Assembly: GCA_024235955.1 (NCBI GenBank)
Contig: JACKLJ010000003.1
Span: forward strand, 186,001-250,000
Direction: 5' to 3'
DNA length: 64,000 nt
Source of the DNA: Burkholderiaceae bacterium
GTDB taxonomy: Bacteria > Pseudomonadota > Gammaproteobacteria > Burkholderiales > Burkholderiaceae_C
In this document: positions 30,968 through 41,168 of the stretch, piece after piece
How the letters are laid out: each line of letters begins with the position of its first letter
Numbering within the stretch: the stretch's first letter is position 1
Translations under genes and position numbers: made by a program
Notes under the pieces: model-generated
Seen by the model: the letters and a program-made list of their open reading frames with translations, nothing else
Database searches by the model: none
Told to the model about the DNA's origin: nothing

Positions 30968-31432
30968 ATGGACCTGGAGGCCCGCGCCCATGCCGAGCAC
31001 CCGCAGGAGCTGCGCCTGTGGCTGCGCATGCTCACCTGCACGCAGCTGATCGAAAAGCAGGTGCGCAGCCAGCTGCGCGAGCAGTTCGATACGACGCTGC
31101 CGCGCTTCGACCTGATGGCGCAGCTCGAGCGCGCGCCCGAGGGCCTGCGCATGAACGAGCTGTCGCGCCGCCTGATGGTCACCGGCGGCAACGTCACCAC
31201 CATCACCGACCAGCTGGAGCGCGAAGCCCTGGTGGAGCGCGTCGAGGTGCCGGGCGACCGGCGCGCCTACCTCGTGCGCCTCACCGCCAAGGGCCGGCGC
31301 CAGTTCAACGCCATGGCGCTGGCGCACGAGGCCTGGATCGTGCAGGCCTTCCACGGCCTGTCCGAGGCCGAGGCGCGCCAGCTCCACGCCTTGCTCGGCA
31401 AGGTCAAGCAACTGCAACAGGAGACCGTGTGA
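30968..31432 (+). CDS. MarR family transcriptional regulator
   Basis: 154-residue winged-helix regulator. The central DNA-binding part reads [19 protein letters not shown], then [20 protein letters not shown] as recognition element, and the wing with [15 protein letters not shown]- and C-terminal helices form the dimer interface. It sits second in the operon and overlaps the hydratase start by 4 bases (GTGA). A MarR-type palindrome covers the operon promoter, so it probably represses the cluster until a CoA thioester or free acid binds. Confidence 0.92.
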   Translation: MDLEARAHAEHPQELRLWLRMLTCTQLIEKQVRSQLREQFDTTLPRFDLMAQLERAPEGLRMNELSRRLMVTGGNVTTITDQLEREALVERVEVPGDRRAYLVRLTAKGRRQFNAMALAHEAWIVQAFHGLSEAEARQLHALLGKVKQLQQETV

Positions 31433-32285
31433 AGCACTACATCGGCAGCGCCAACCCCATGCGCCCGCAATTCGGCGCGCGTGCGGGCTACGAGGCGCAG
31501 CATTTCAGCTGGGCCTGCGACGCCGCCGGCGTGGCCACCGTCACGCTCAACCGCCCGGAGCGCAAGAACCCGCTCACCTTCGACAGCTACGCCGAGCTGC
31601 GCGATCTGTTCCACGGCCTGCGCTACGCCACCGACGTGAAGGTGGTGGTGCTGGCGGGCGAGGGTGGCAACTTCTGCTCCGGCGGCGACGTGCACGACAT
31701 CATCGGCCCGCTGACGAAGATGAGCATGCCCGAGCTGCTGGAGTTCACCCGCATGACGGGCGATCTGGTCAAGGCCATGCGCGGCTGTCCGCAGCCCGTC
31801 GTCGGCGCCATCGACGGCGTCTGCGCCGGCGCCGGCGCCATGATGGCGCTGGCCTGCGATCTGCGCTACGGCACCGCCGCCACCAGGACCGCCTTCCTGT
31901 TCACCCGCGTCGGCCTGGCCGGTGCCGACATGGGTGCCTGCGCCTTGCTGCCACGTGTGATCGGCCAGGGCCGCGCCAGCGAGCTGCTGTTCACCGGCCG
32001 TGCCATGAGCGCGCAGGAAGGGCTGGCCTGGGGCTTCTTCAACGCCTTGCATGAGCCTGGCGACCTGCTGGTCAGGGCGCAAGGCATGGCTGCCGAACTG
32101 GCGGCAGGCCCGACCTTCGCCCACGGCATGACCAAGACCATGCTCAGCCAGGAGTGGGCCATGACCATCGAGCAGGCCATCGAGGCCGAGGCGCAGGCCC
32201 AGGCCATCTGCATGCAGACGCAGGACTTCCGCCGCGCGTACGAGGCTTTCGCCGCACGGCAAAAGCCCGTGTTCGGAGGCGATTG

Positions 32286-32286
<1 letters not shown>
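31429..32286 (+). CDS. Enoyl-CoA hydratase/isomerase family protein
   Basis: 285-residue crotonase-fold enzyme from GTG 31429. The first oxyanion-hole loop is [15 protein letters not shown] and the second is [25 protein letters not shown]-type helix appears as [19 protein letters not shown]. It lies between MarR and the acyl-CoA dehydrogenase with overlapping ends. In a 2-aminobenzoyl-CoA hybrid pathway, crotonase-type enzymes act on the ring after dearomatisation; the exact step is inference. Confidence 0.9.
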
Positions 32287-33514
<1,228 letters not shown>

Positions 33515-33515
<1 letters not shown>

Positions 33516-33629
33516 CCCCCCTGAGCCGCTGCGCGTCTTCCCCCCTTTGCTTCGCAGGGGGGACAACGCCAGTGGCCGGCACAGGTCCGGCCACGGCGTT
33601 CGCTGGCATGGCCTGCTCCGCGGCCTCCC
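33515..33629 (+). repeat. R2 dispersed repeat, copy 5
   Basis: Starts at the last base of the acyl-CoA dehydrogenase stop codon with ACCCCCCTGAGCCGCTGCGC. It contains CCCCCC..GGGGGG and GGCCGG..CCGGCC inverted repeats and ends at ATGGCCTGCTCCGCGGCC. Confidence 0.85.
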
Positions 33630-33683
33630 GACCTGATGCCGGCCTGGTGGGTGACAGCGGTTGCCGCGCACAGGAGTTTTGAG

Positions 33684-35306
33684 ATGAGCCCACCCAGCGC
33701 CCAGACCGACCGCTTCGTCCACGACCGGCTGCCGCCGCGCGCGCAGTGGCCCGAGCTGCGCTACGACCTGCCGGAGCTGCGCGTGCCGGACCAGGTGAAC
33801 CTGGTGCACGAGCTGCTCGGCCGCGCCGGCGAGCGCGGCTGGGCCGGGCGGCAGCTGTTCATCGCGCCCGGCCGCACGCTGACCTACGGGCAGGCGCAGC
33901 GCGAGGTCAATCGCATCGCCCGAGTGCTGACGGATGAGCTGAAGCTGCAGCCCGGCAACCGCGTGCTGCTGCGCGGCGGCAATTCCATCGCCATGGCACT
34001 GGCCTGGCTGGCGGTGGTCAAGGCCGGGCTGATCGCCGTCGCCACCATGCCGTTGCTGCGCGCCGCCGAGCTGCGCCAGGTGATCGACAAGGCGCAACCC
34101 GCCGCCGCGTTGTGCGACGCCGGTCTGCTATCGGAACTGGAGCTGGCTGCGCCCGCTGCGTCTGGGCCGATGCCCATTCTGGCTTTCAATGCGGCGGACA
34201 CGCCGGGCTCTCTGGAGCAGCGCGCCGCCGCCGCGCCGGAGGCCTTCGAGGCCTGCCCCACGGCGGCCGACGACATCGCCCTGCTGGCCTTCACCAGCGG
34301 CACCACCGGCGCGCCCAAGGCCGTGGTGCACACGCACCGCGACGTGCTGGCCGCCTGCAACGCCTGGCCGCGCCATGTGCTGAAGGCCACGCCCGACGAC
34401 GTGGTCACCGGCTCGCCGCCGCTGGCCTTCACCTTCGGCCTGGGCGGCCTGCTGGTGTTTCCCATGGCCGCCGGCAGCGCCATCTACTTTCCGGACGCGC
34501 GCTACACGCCCGAAGGCATGGTGCGCGAGATGGGCGCGCACGGCGTGACCATCTGCTACACCTCGCCCACCTTCTACCGCCAGATGGCGCCGCACGCCCG
34601 GGCCATCGGCATCCCCGGCCTGCGCATCTGCGTGAGCGCCGGCGAGGCGCTGCCCGACGCCACGCGCCAGCTCTGGAAAGAGGCCACGGGCATCGAGATG
34701 CTCGACGGCATCGGCGCCACCGAGATGTTCCACATCTTCATCTCGTCGGCCGGCGGCGAGGTGCGGCGCGGCGCCATCGGCAAGGCGGTGCCCGGCTACC
34801 AGGCCAAGGTGGTGGACGAGCAGGGCCGGGAAGTGCCGCGCGGCACGGTCGGCCGGCTGGCGGTGATCGGCCCCACCGGCTGCCGCTACATGGACGACGC
34901 GCGCCAGACCAGGTATGTGCGGCAAGGCTGGAACCACCCGGGCGACGCCTTCGTGCAGGACGAGGACGGCTACTTCCACTACCAGGCGCGCGACGACGAC
35001 ATGATCATCACCTCCGGCTACAACGTCGGCGGCCCCGAGGTGGAGGATTGCCTGCTCGCGCACCCGGCGGTGGCCGAATGCGGCGTGGTCGGCAAGCCGG
35101 ACGATGAACGCGGCATGCTCATCAAGGCCTTCGTCGTGCTCAAGCCCGGGCAGGAACCCGGCGCCGCGATGGTCAAGACCCTGCAGGACCACGTGAAGCA
35201 CAGCATCGCACCCTACAAGTACCCGCGCGAGATCGAATTCGTGCAGGCGCTGCCGCGCACCGAGACCGGCAAGCTGCAGCGCTTCAGACTGAGGCAAGGC
35301 TCATGA
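33684..35306 (+). CDS. Benzoate/2-aminobenzoate-type CoA ligase
   Basis: 540-residue AMP-forming aryl-CoA ligase. The P-loop is LLAFTSGTTGAPKAVVHTH, the A5 motif is DGIGATEMFHIFISS, A7 is WNHPGDAFVQDEDGYFHYQ, the hinge is ARDDDMIITSGYNV, and the C-terminal lysine motif is PRTETGKLQRFRL. The pattern GATEMFHIF is typical of benzoate-CoA ligases. A CAGGAG site precedes ATG 33684. An R1-like stretch is translated in a variable region between A2 and the P-loop. The gene overlaps RidA by 4 bases. In context it activates 2-aminobenzoate or a relative. Confidence 0.9.
   Translation: MSPPSAQTDRFVHDRLPPRAQWPELRYDLPELRVPDQVNLVHELLGRAGERGWAGRQLFIAPGRTLTYGQAQREVNRIARVLTDELKLQPGNRVLLRGGNSIAMALAWLAVVKAGLIAVATMPLLRAAELRQVIDKAQPAAALCDAGLLSELELAAPAASGPMPILAFNAADTPGSLEQRAAAAPEAFEACPTAADDIALLAFTSGTTGAPKAVVHTHRDVLAACNAWPRHVLKATPDDVVTGSPPLAFTFGLGGLLVFPMAAGSAIYFPDARYTPEGMVREMGAHGVTICYTSPTFYRQMAPHARAIGIPGLRICVSAGEALPDATRQLWKEATGIEMLDGIGATEMFHIFISSAGGEVRRGAIGKAVPGYQAKVVDEQGREVPRGTVGRLAVIGPTGCRYMDDARQTRYVRQGWNHPGDAFVQDEDGYFHYQARDDDMIITSGYNVGGPEVEDCLLAHPAVAECGVVGKPDDERGMLIKAFVVLKPGQEPGAAMVKTLQDHVKHSIAPYKYPREIEFVQALPRTETGKLQRFRLRQGS
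34127..34190 (+). repeat. R1 repeat inside the aryl-CoA ligase gene (in frame)
   Basis: GCTATCGGAACTGGAGCTGG, then CTGCGCCCGCTGCGTCTGGG, then CCGATGCCC and TTCTGGCTTTCAAT follow the R1 order of elements. It is translated as part of a variable loop without a stop. Confidence 0.65.
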
Positions 35307-35707
35307 CGCATCAAGTACTCCAACCGGAAGGCTGGGCGACGCCCAGGGGCTACGCCAACGGCATCGCCGCACGCGGCACGCAGGTGTTCGTGGGCGGCCA
35401 GATCGGCTGGAACGCCGCGCAGCAGTTCGAGAGCGACGACTTCATCGACCAGTGCCGCCAGACCCTGCGCAACGTGCTGGCCGTGCTGCGCGAAGCCGGT
35501 GCCGGCCCGGAGCACATGGCGCGCATGACCTGGTACGTGGTCAGCCGCGACGAGTACAACAGCCGCCTGAAGGAACTCGGCGCCGTCTACCGCGAGGTGA
35601 TCGGCAGGCACTTCCCGGCTATGACCTGCGTGCAGGTGGCGGCCCTGATGGAGGCGAGCGCCAGGGTGGAGATCGAGGTCACGGCGGTGGTGCCCGACGC
35701 GGCCTGA
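35303..35707 (+). CDS. RidA family protein (enamine/imine deaminase type)
   Basis: 134-residue YjgF/YER057c/UK114 protein, a trimer-forming family in which RidA hydrolyses reactive enamines and imines to ketones plus ammonia. It shows GYANGIAARGTQVFVGGQIGW near the N-terminus, the TLRNVLAVLREAGAGPEHMARMTWYV core, and the C-terminal arginine in SARVEIEVTAVV that holds the substrate carboxylate in RidA. Its fused position after the aryl-CoA ligase suggests it releases ammonium from a ring-derived enamine during aminobenzoate breakdown. Confidence 0.9.
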   Translation: MTHQVLQPEGWATPRGYANGIAARGTQVFVGGQIGWNAAQQFESDDFIDQCRQTLRNVLAVLREAGAGPEHMARMTWYVVSRDEYNSRLKELGAVYREVIGRHFPAMTCVQVAALMEASARVEIEVTAVVPDAA

Positions 35708-35809
35708 GCGCTGCCGTCGCGCCCGCTGAAGCGCGCGCGTCACCCGGCCGGGCCGGCGCCGTCCGCCCGCGGCGGAAATCGTGTACCTTGGCGGGCAAGG
35801 AGACCGCCC

Positions 35810-36535
35810 ATGCCCGTGAAAGCCCCCGCCGCCGACCTGGTGGACCGCCTGGTCCTGGCCAACCGCATCCTCTACGACCAGGGCGTGGTCGACGGCCTGG
35901 GCCATGCCAGCGTGCGCCACGACAGCGAGCCCGGCGTGTTCCTGCTCTCGTGCAACCGCGCGCCCGGCATGGTGCGCCGGCGCGACATCACCTGCTACGA
36001 CTACGACGGCAACGCCGTTTCGCCGGATGCCGAGCGGCCGTACCTGGAGCGCTTCATCCACGGCGAGATCTACCGCGCCCGGCCCGACGTGGTGGCGGTG
36101 GTGCACAGCCATTCACCCAGCGTGATCCCGTTCGCCATCACGCGCCACCGGCTGCGGCCGGTCTACCACATGGCCGGTTTCCTGGGCCGTGGCGCCGCGC
36201 ACTTCGAGATCCGCGACGCCGGCGGCGACACCGACATGTTGATCCGCAACCCGGCGCTCGGCAAGGCGCTGGCCGATTCGCTGGGCGGCTGCAGCTGCGT
36301 GCTGATGCGCGGCCACGGCTCCACGGTGGTCGGTGCCTCGCTGGAGCAGGCGGTGTACCGCGCCATCTACGCGGAGATGAACGCGCGCCTGCAGCTGGCC
36401 GCGCAGCCGCTGGGCGAGATCGAGTTCCTGAACGAGGCCGAGGCCCGGCTCTCGTCGGACATGAACGATGGCCAGATCCCCCGCTCCTGGAATCTCTGGG
36501 TGCAGCGGCTGGGCACCATCGACCTGGATCACTGA
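35810..36535 (+). CDS. Class II aldolase/adducin family protein
   Basis: 241 residues. The fold motifs are GLGHASVRHD near residue 30, AVVHSHSPSVIPFAI with the metal-binding HxH, and MRGHGSTVVGASLEQAVYR with the third histidine. These fit zinc-dependent aldolases and decarboxylases (fuculose-phosphate aldolase relatives). In aromatic and dicarboxylate clusters such proteins act on hydroxy-oxo acids, but the substrate is not clear here. It follows RidA after a 100-base gap with no recognisable signal and precedes a Bug receptor gene. Confidence 0.88.
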   Translation: MPVKAPAADLVDRLVLANRILYDQGVVDGLGHASVRHDSEPGVFLLSCNRAPGMVRRRDITCYDYDGNAVSPDAERPYLERFIHGEIYRARPDVVAVVHSHSPSVIPFAITRHRLRPVYHMAGFLGRGAAHFEIRDAGGDTDMLIRNPALGKALADSLGGCSCVLMRGHGSTVVGASLEQAVYRAIYAEMNARLQLAAQPLGEIEFLNEAEARLSSDMNDGQIPRSWNLWVQRLGTIDLDH

Positions 36536-36553
36536 CCCCCAAGGAGACCACCC

Positions 36554-37522
36554 ATGCGAGCCCTTTTTCTGGCCGGCCTGTGCGCGCTGGCCGCCGGCGC
36601 CACCCCCGCGCTGGCGCAGACCGACAACTACCCCAGCCGCCCGGTGCGCATCGTGGTGCCGTACGCCACCGGCGGTGGCTCCGACATCCTGGCCCGCCAC
36701 ATCGGCGCCGGGCTGCAGCAGGCCTGGGGCCAGGGCGTGACGGTGGAGAACAAGGCCGGCGCGTCCGGCAACATCGGCTCGCAGGAGGTGGTGCGCGCCA
36801 GGCCCGACGGCTACACCCTGCTGCTGCAGAACTCCACCATGGTCACCAACCTGGGCGTGATGGGCAAGCTGCCCTACGACCCGGAGAAAGACCTCACGCC
36901 CATCATGCTGCTGGGCGTGACGCCCATCGCGCTGGCAGCCAACCCCGGCGCCCAGATCGGCAGCGTGAAGGACCTGGTGGCGGTGGGCAAGGCCAGGCCC
37001 GACACGCTGTCCTACGGCTCCTGCGGCATCGGCACGCCACAGCACTTCGTGATGGAACTGGTCAAGCAGAAGACCGGCGTGACCGCCACCCACGCCGGCT
37101 ACAAGGGCTGCTCGCCGGCGCTGAACGACGTGGTGGGCGGCCAGATCCCGCTGGCCATCGTCAGCGCCAACCTGGTGGCGCCCTACGTCAAGGACCAGCG
37201 CCTGAAGGTGGTCGGCGTGTCGTCGGCCAAACGCTACGCGCTGCTGCCCGATGCGCCCACCTTCGAGGAGCAGGGCATCAAGCCGCTCGACATCTCGATC
37301 TGGTACGCGCTGATGGGCCCGGCCAACCTGCCGCCGGCGGTGGCGAAGAAGATCGCCGCCGATGTCGGCAGGATCATGGCCGATCCGGCGGTGCAGGCCG
37401 GCCTGTCCAAGGTCGGCGTGGAGCCGCAGCCGGGCAGTGCGCAGGAACTCGCCAGGGTGATCCACGACGACGCGGCGCGCTACACGCAACTCGCCAAGTC
37501 GGCCGGCATCAAGGCGGAATGA
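36554..37522 (+). CDS. Bug/TctC-family periplasmic solute receptor
   Basis: 322 residues. The signal peptide is cleaved near TPALAQ. The mature protein begins DNYPSRPVRIVVPYATGGGSD, with ENKAGASGNIGSQEVV and LLPDAPTFEEQGI as the usual Bug blocks. A GGAG ribosome site lies upstream (AAGGAGACC). It is 18 bases after the aldolase gene, so the two are co-transcribed and the receptor may recognise the carboxylate that the cluster degrades. Confidence 0.92.
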   Translation: MRALFLAGLCALAAGATPALAQTDNYPSRPVRIVVPYATGGGSDILARHIGAGLQQAWGQGVTVENKAGASGNIGSQEVVRARPDGYTLLLQNSTMVTNLGVMGKLPYDPEKDLTPIMLLGVTPIALAANPGAQIGSVKDLVAVGKARPDTLSYGSCGIGTPQHFVMELVKQKTGVTATHAGYKGCSPALNDVVGGQIPLAIVSANLVAPYVKDQRLKVVGVSSAKRYALLPDAPTFEEQGIKPLDISIWYALMGPANLPPAVAKKIAADVGRIMADPAVQAGLSKVGVEPQPGSAQELARVIHDDAARYTQLAKSAGIKAE

Positions 37523-37610
37523 CAGCGGGGCGGGCAGGTGTGACGCCTGCGCGCCAGCCCGCGTGCAGCAGCGCCCCGAACAGCACCAGGGCCAGGACGG
37601 TGGCGCTCAC
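37509..37610 (-). pseudogene. Truncated EamA/DMT transporter remnant
   Basis: A GTG overlapping the mocR stop (GTGA) opens a 33-residue frame whose first 19 residues (VSATVLALVLFGALLHAGW) look like the first helix of an EamA-type metabolite exporter. After this the similarity is lost and the frame stops inside the end of the Bug receptor gene on the other strand. A MocR gene followed by an overlapping exporter gene is a common pair, so the rest of the exporter was probably lost at this junction. Confidence 0.55.
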
Positions 37611-39076
37611 GCGGCCCTGGCCAGCGTATCCCGCACCTGCTCGAAGCGGCGCCAGAAGGTCGCTTCCTGCGTGCTGGCGAAGTTGATGCGCATCAGCGTG
37701 CTGGGTGTGCGGCTGGCGTGGAACAGTGCGCCCGGAGCGAGCAGGTAGCCGTCGTCGAGCATGCGCAGCGCGAGCTGGTCGGTGTCGACCCCGGTGTCGA
37801 TCCAGCCGAACAGCCCGGCCGGCTCGGCGGCGAAGCGGCAGCCGGCCTGCAGCGCCAGCTTGGCGCTGCGGCTGCGCGCGGCGTCCAGCCGGCCGCGGAT
37901 GCGTTCCACGTGGCGGCGCAGCTGGCCCTGCTCGATGCAGTGCGCCAGCGCGCGCTCCAGCAGGCTGGGGGTGGTCAGGGTGGAGAGCAGCTTGGTGTCG
38001 AGCAGCGGCTCCAGCAGCGCCGGCGGCGCGGCCAGGAAGCCGATGCGCCAGTTGGGCGCCAGGATCTTGGCGAAGCCGCCCACGTAGATGGTGCGCGCCA
38101 GGCCGTCGAGCTGCGCCAGCCGCGTGGCGTGCTGCGGCGCCAGGTGGCCGTAGCTGTCGTCCTCGGCGATGAAGAAGCCGTGCTGCTGCGCCAGCTGCAG
38201 CATGCGGTGCGCGCTGGCTGGGGTGAGGCTGCCGCCGGTGGGGTTGTGCAGCACGCTCACGCTGACGAACAAGCGCGGCGCGGCCGGCGTGCCGGCATGG
38301 GCCTCGCAGTAGCGCGCGATGACGTCCAGGTCGGGCCCGTCGGCGCGGCGCGGCACCGGCAGGATGCGCATGCCCAGCGCCGTCAGCCGGGCGAATTCCA
38401 CCGCCCAGCCGGGCTCTTCCACCATCACCGTGTCGCCGGCCTTGAGCAGGGTGCGGCTGATGATGTCCAGCGCCTGCGTGGCCCCTACGGTGGTGATGAT
38501 CTGGTCGTCCGCGGCGTCGATGCCCATGTCCTGCAGCCGCGCGGAGAGCACGCGGCGCAGGTGCGCGTCGCCGATGGGCTCGCCGTAGCGCACGGCGGTG
38601 TCGCGCAGGTTGGCCACGCCCGACACCTTGCGCAGCGAGGCGGCGATGGGGTCGGTGGCGATCCATTCCGGCGGCAGCACGCCCATGCCCGGCTGCGGCT
38701 TGCCGCTGATGGGCTGGAACATGCCGCGCATCAGCGTCGCCGCGCTCACCGGCGCGCCCAGCCGGCGCGCCCGCTGCGGATCCGACAATGCTTCTGATTT
38801 GATAGCTGCCTGCGCCTGCTGCGAGCCGGCTGGAGCCACTTTTTGTGCCCGATCGCGGACGAAGAAGCCGCGGTTGCGCCGCGCCTCCACCAGCCCCTGC
38901 GCCAGCAGCTGGTCGTAGGCGGCAACCACGGTGGACGGGCTCACGCCGTGCTGCGCCGCGCACTGGCGCACGCTGGGCAGGCGCGAACCGGGGGCCAGCA
39001 GGCGGTCGCGGATGCGCTCGGCAAAGCGCGCGGCGATCTGCTCGTTCAGGGACTGGGCGGCGGTGCGCAGCAGCAT
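37607..39076 (-). CDS. MocR-type regulator (GntR HTH plus aminotransferase-like domain)
   Basis: 489 residues. The N-terminal GntR winged HTH spans residues 8-75 (LNEQIAARFAERIRDRLLAPGSRLPSVRQCA is its first half). A linker of about 40 residues follows, then a fold-type I aminotransferase domain with PLP lysine K337 in GGFAKILAPNWRIGF. The linker contains R1 sequence in frame. It is divergent from the exporter/aminotransferase operon and faces a CAATACAGT-N19-ACTGTATTG inverted repeat, so it probably controls that operon in response to an amino compound bound to PLP. Confidence 0.92.
   Translation of the reverse strand: MLLRTAAQSLNEQIAARFAERIRDRLLAPGSRLPSVRQCAAQHGVSPSTVVAAYDQLLAQGLVEARRNRGFFVRDRAQKVAPAGSQQAQAAIKSEALSDPQRARRLGAPVSAATLMRGMFQPISGKPQPGMGVLPPEWIATDPIAASLRKVSGVANLRDTAVRYGEPIGDAHLRRVLSARLQDMGIDAADDQIITTVGATQALDIISRTLLKAGDTVMVEEPGWAVEFARLTALGMRILPVPRRADGPDLDVIARYCEAHAGTPAAPRLFVSVSVLHNPTGGSLTPASAHRMLQLAQQHGFFIAEDDSYGHLAPQHATRLAQLDGLARTIYVGGFAKILAPNWRIGFLAAPPALLEPLLDTKLLSTLTTPSLLERALAHCIEQGQLRRHVERIRGRLDAARSRSAKLALQAGCRFAAEPAGLFGWIDTGVDTDQLALRMLDDGYLLAPGALFHASRTPSTLMRINFASTQEATFWRRFEQVRDTLARAA
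38798..38848 (+). repeat. R1 repeat inside the MocR gene (in frame, linker)
   Basis: TTTGATAGCTGCCTGCGCCT is followed by GAGCCGGCTGGAGCCACTTT, a clear R1 unit. On the minus strand it is translated as part of the linker between the DNA-binding and aminotransferase domains (QKVAPAGSQQAQAAIKSEA). Confidence 0.8.
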
Positions 39077-39095
39077 GGTGTGTGGGCCGGGCGAT

Positions 39096-39142
39096 CAATA
39101 CAGTTCATGGACTGAGCACATCGACTGTATTGGCTGTGTATT
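39096..39142. promoter_or_regulatory. Inverted-repeat operator candidate for the MocR regulator
   Basis: CAATACAGT (39096-39104) and ACTGTATTG (39124-39132) are exact inverted repeats 19 bases apart, and a third half-site TGTGTATTG follows at 39134-39142. They lie between the divergent mocR and the LysE gene, as is usual for MocR sites, which often include a third direct half-site. Confidence 0.62.
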
Positions 39143-39196
39143 GCTCGAAGTGGCTAGAGTGTGGCACATGCTGCCCCTACCGTCACCCCCGACACC

Positions 39197-39868
39197 ATGA
39201 CCAGCGCCGAATTCTGGACGCTGCTGATGCTGGCCACTGCCGTCAGCTTCACGCCTGGGCCCAACACCACGCTGTCCACCGCCATCGCCGCCAACCGCGG
39301 CCTGCGGCCGGCGCTGCGCTTCGTGCTGGCCGTGCCCGTGGGCTGGTCGCTGCTGCTGGTGCTGAGCGCGCTGGGCGTGGGCGCGCTGATCCTCGCGGTG
39401 CCGGCGCTGCGCTGGGGCGTGCTGGGCCTGGGCGTGGCCTACATGCTGTGGCTGGCCTGGCGGCTGTCGGGCAGCGGCGCGCTGGCCTCGGCCGAGGGCG
39501 GCCGGCTGGACGTGGGCTTCTGGCAGGGCGTGCTGCTGCAGTTCGTCAACATCAAGGCCTGGATGCTGGCGCTGTCCATCGTCGCCGGCTGGATCGGCGG
39601 CCAGCCGGACTGGCCGCACCGCCTGGCGCTGGTGCTGCCGGTGATGCTGGCCTTCGCGCTGGCCAGCAACTTTGTCTATGCGCTGGTGGGTTCCGCGCTG
39701 CGCCACTGGCTGGCGCGGGGGCGGCGGCTGCTGTGGTTCAACCGCGTCATGGCGTTGGCACTGGCGGTGACGGCATTTTGGATGGCCTGGAACGCGGTCG
39801 GCAGCGCCGCCGGCGTGCGCCCGCCCTGGCATGTGGGTCAGGCCGCGCCGGTGGAGGTGGCGTTGTGA
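39197..39868 (+). CDS. LysE/RhtB family amino-acid exporter
   Basis: 223 residues with about six membrane helices. The family motif FTPGPNTTLSTAIAANRGLR is at about residues 17-36, and LQFVNIKAWMLALSIVAGW corresponds to the fourth helix. ATG 39197 is chosen over an upstream GTG. It is first in a chain of overlapping genes up to 45701 and overlaps the EamA exporter by 4 bases. Confidence 0.9.
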   Translation: MTSAEFWTLLMLATAVSFTPGPNTTLSTAIAANRGLRPALRFVLAVPVGWSLLLVLSALGVGALILAVPALRWGVLGLGVAYMLWLAWRLSGSGALASAEGGRLDVGFWQGVLLQFVNIKAWMLALSIVAGWIGGQPDWPHRLALVLPVMLAFALASNFVYALVGSALRHWLARGRRLLWFNRVMALALAVTAFWMAWNAVGSAAGVRPPWHVGQAAPVEVAL

Positions 39869-40806
39869 GCACCCGTGCCCTGCAGGGCGACGCGCGCCTC
39901 ATGGCCGGCTTCTGGCTCGGCGTGGTGGGCGTGACCTGCTTCGCCATCACGCTGCCGGCCACGCGCCTGGCCACCGGCAGCGCGGCCGATCCGCAGCTGA
40001 CGCCGGCCTTCGTGACCCTGGGGCGCGCGGCGCTGGCGGGGCTGCTGTCGGTGCTTTTCTTGCTTGTCACGCGCTCACGTTGGCCGGCGCGGCGGCACTG
40101 GGGGCCGCTGCTGGGCGCGGTATGCGGCAACGTGATCGGCTACCCGCTCCTGCTGGCGCTGGCCCTGCGCAGCGTGACGGCGGTGCACGCGGCGGTGATC
40201 ACCGCGCTGCTGCCGCTGGTCACCGCGGTGGCGGCGGCGCTGATCCTGGGCCAGCGCGCGCGGCCCGCGTTCTGGGCCTGCGCCGTCTTGGGCAGTGCGC
40301 TGGTGGTGGTGTTCGCCTGGCTGCGCACGCACGGGCAGGGCGGCTTCGGCCTGGCGCCGGCCGATCTGCTGCTCCTCGGCGCGGTGGTCGCGGCCTCGGT
40401 CGGCTACGTGTACGGCGCCCAGGTCACGCCGGAGCTGGGCGCCGAGCGCGTGATCTGCTGGATGTGCGTGCTGGCGCTGCCCCTCACGCTGCCGGCCGCG
40501 CTATGGCTGTGGCCGGACACGGCGGCGCAGCCGGTGCGCACGGCCAGCTGGCTGGCCTTCGTCTATGTGGGCACGGTGTCGATGTGGGCCGGTTTCTTTG
40601 CCTGGTTCCGCGGGCTGGACTGGGGCGGCGCGCTGCGCGTGAGCCAGGTGCAGCTGCTGCAGCCCTTTCTGTCGATGCTGTTCGCCGTGCCGCTGCTGGG
40701 CGAGCGGCTGGACGCGCTGTCGCTCGGCTTCGCGCTGGCGGTGGTGGCCACGGTGTTCGTGGGCCGTCGCCTGTCGCGCCCGGCCGCGCAGGAGCCAGCC
40801 GCATGA
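39865..40806 (+). CDS. EamA/DMT family transporter
   Basis: 313 residues with ten predicted helices and two EamA repeats. The first repeat shows VTCFAITLPATRLATGS and GNVIGYPLLLALALRSVTAVHAAVITALLPLVTA; the second ends AFVYVGTVSMWAGFFAWFRGLDWGGALRVSQVQLLQPFLS. The GTG start at 39865 overlaps the upstream stop (GTGA); ATG 39901 is an alternative. It is a likely metabolite exporter working with the two LysE proteins of this operon. Confidence 0.9.
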   Translation: MSTRALQGDARLMAGFWLGVVGVTCFAITLPATRLATGSAADPQLTPAFVTLGRAALAGLLSVLFLLVTRSRWPARRHWGPLLGAVCGNVIGYPLLLALALRSVTAVHAAVITALLPLVTAVAAALILGQRARPAFWACAVLGSALVVVFAWLRTHGQGGFGLAPADLLLLGAVVAASVGYVYGAQVTPELGAERVICWMCVLALPLTLPAALWLWPDTAAQPVRTASWLAFVYVGTVSMWAGFFAWFRGLDWGGALRVSQVQLLQPFLSMLFAVPLLGERLDALSLGFALAVVATVFVGRRLSRPAAQEPAA

Positions 40807-41168
40807 AGGCCGCCCTGATGGACACACTGGCGCGCCTGCCTGCTGCGCCCACGCCCGCCTACCCGGAGGGCACGCCCTTCGTGCCAGCGCTGGCGCACGG
40901 CAGCATGAGCGTGGAGCTGTACGCGCCCGGCAGCAACGCCGACGGGCGCGACCGCCAGCAGCCGCACGCGCAGGACGAGCTCTACGTGGTGCAGCGCGGC
41001 CGGGCCACGCTGCGCATCGACACGCCCGCGGGCAAGCAGACCTTCGACACCGCAGCGGGCGACCTGCTGTTCGTGCCCGCCGGCGCCGCGCACCGTTTTG
41101 ACACCTTCACACCCGATTTCACAACCTGGGTCATCTTCTGGGGCCCGGACGGAGGCGAACGAGCATGA
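40803..41168 (+). CDS. Cupin domain protein
   Basis: 121-residue single cupin. The first motif is visible as QPHAQDELYVVQRGRATLRI and the second as GDLLFVPAGAAHRF, with histidine and glutamate metal ligands in the expected places. It overlaps the exporter by 4 bases and the aminotransferase by 4 bases (ATGA), so its expression is tied to them. Function could be sensing or an enzymatic dioxygenase/isomerase step; undetermined. Confidence 0.88.
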   Translation: MKAALMDTLARLPAAPTPAYPEGTPFVPALAHGSMSVELYAPGSNADGRDRQQPHAQDELYVVQRGRATLRIDTPAGKQTFDTAAGDLLFVPAGAAHRFDTFTPDFTTWVIFWGPDGGERA

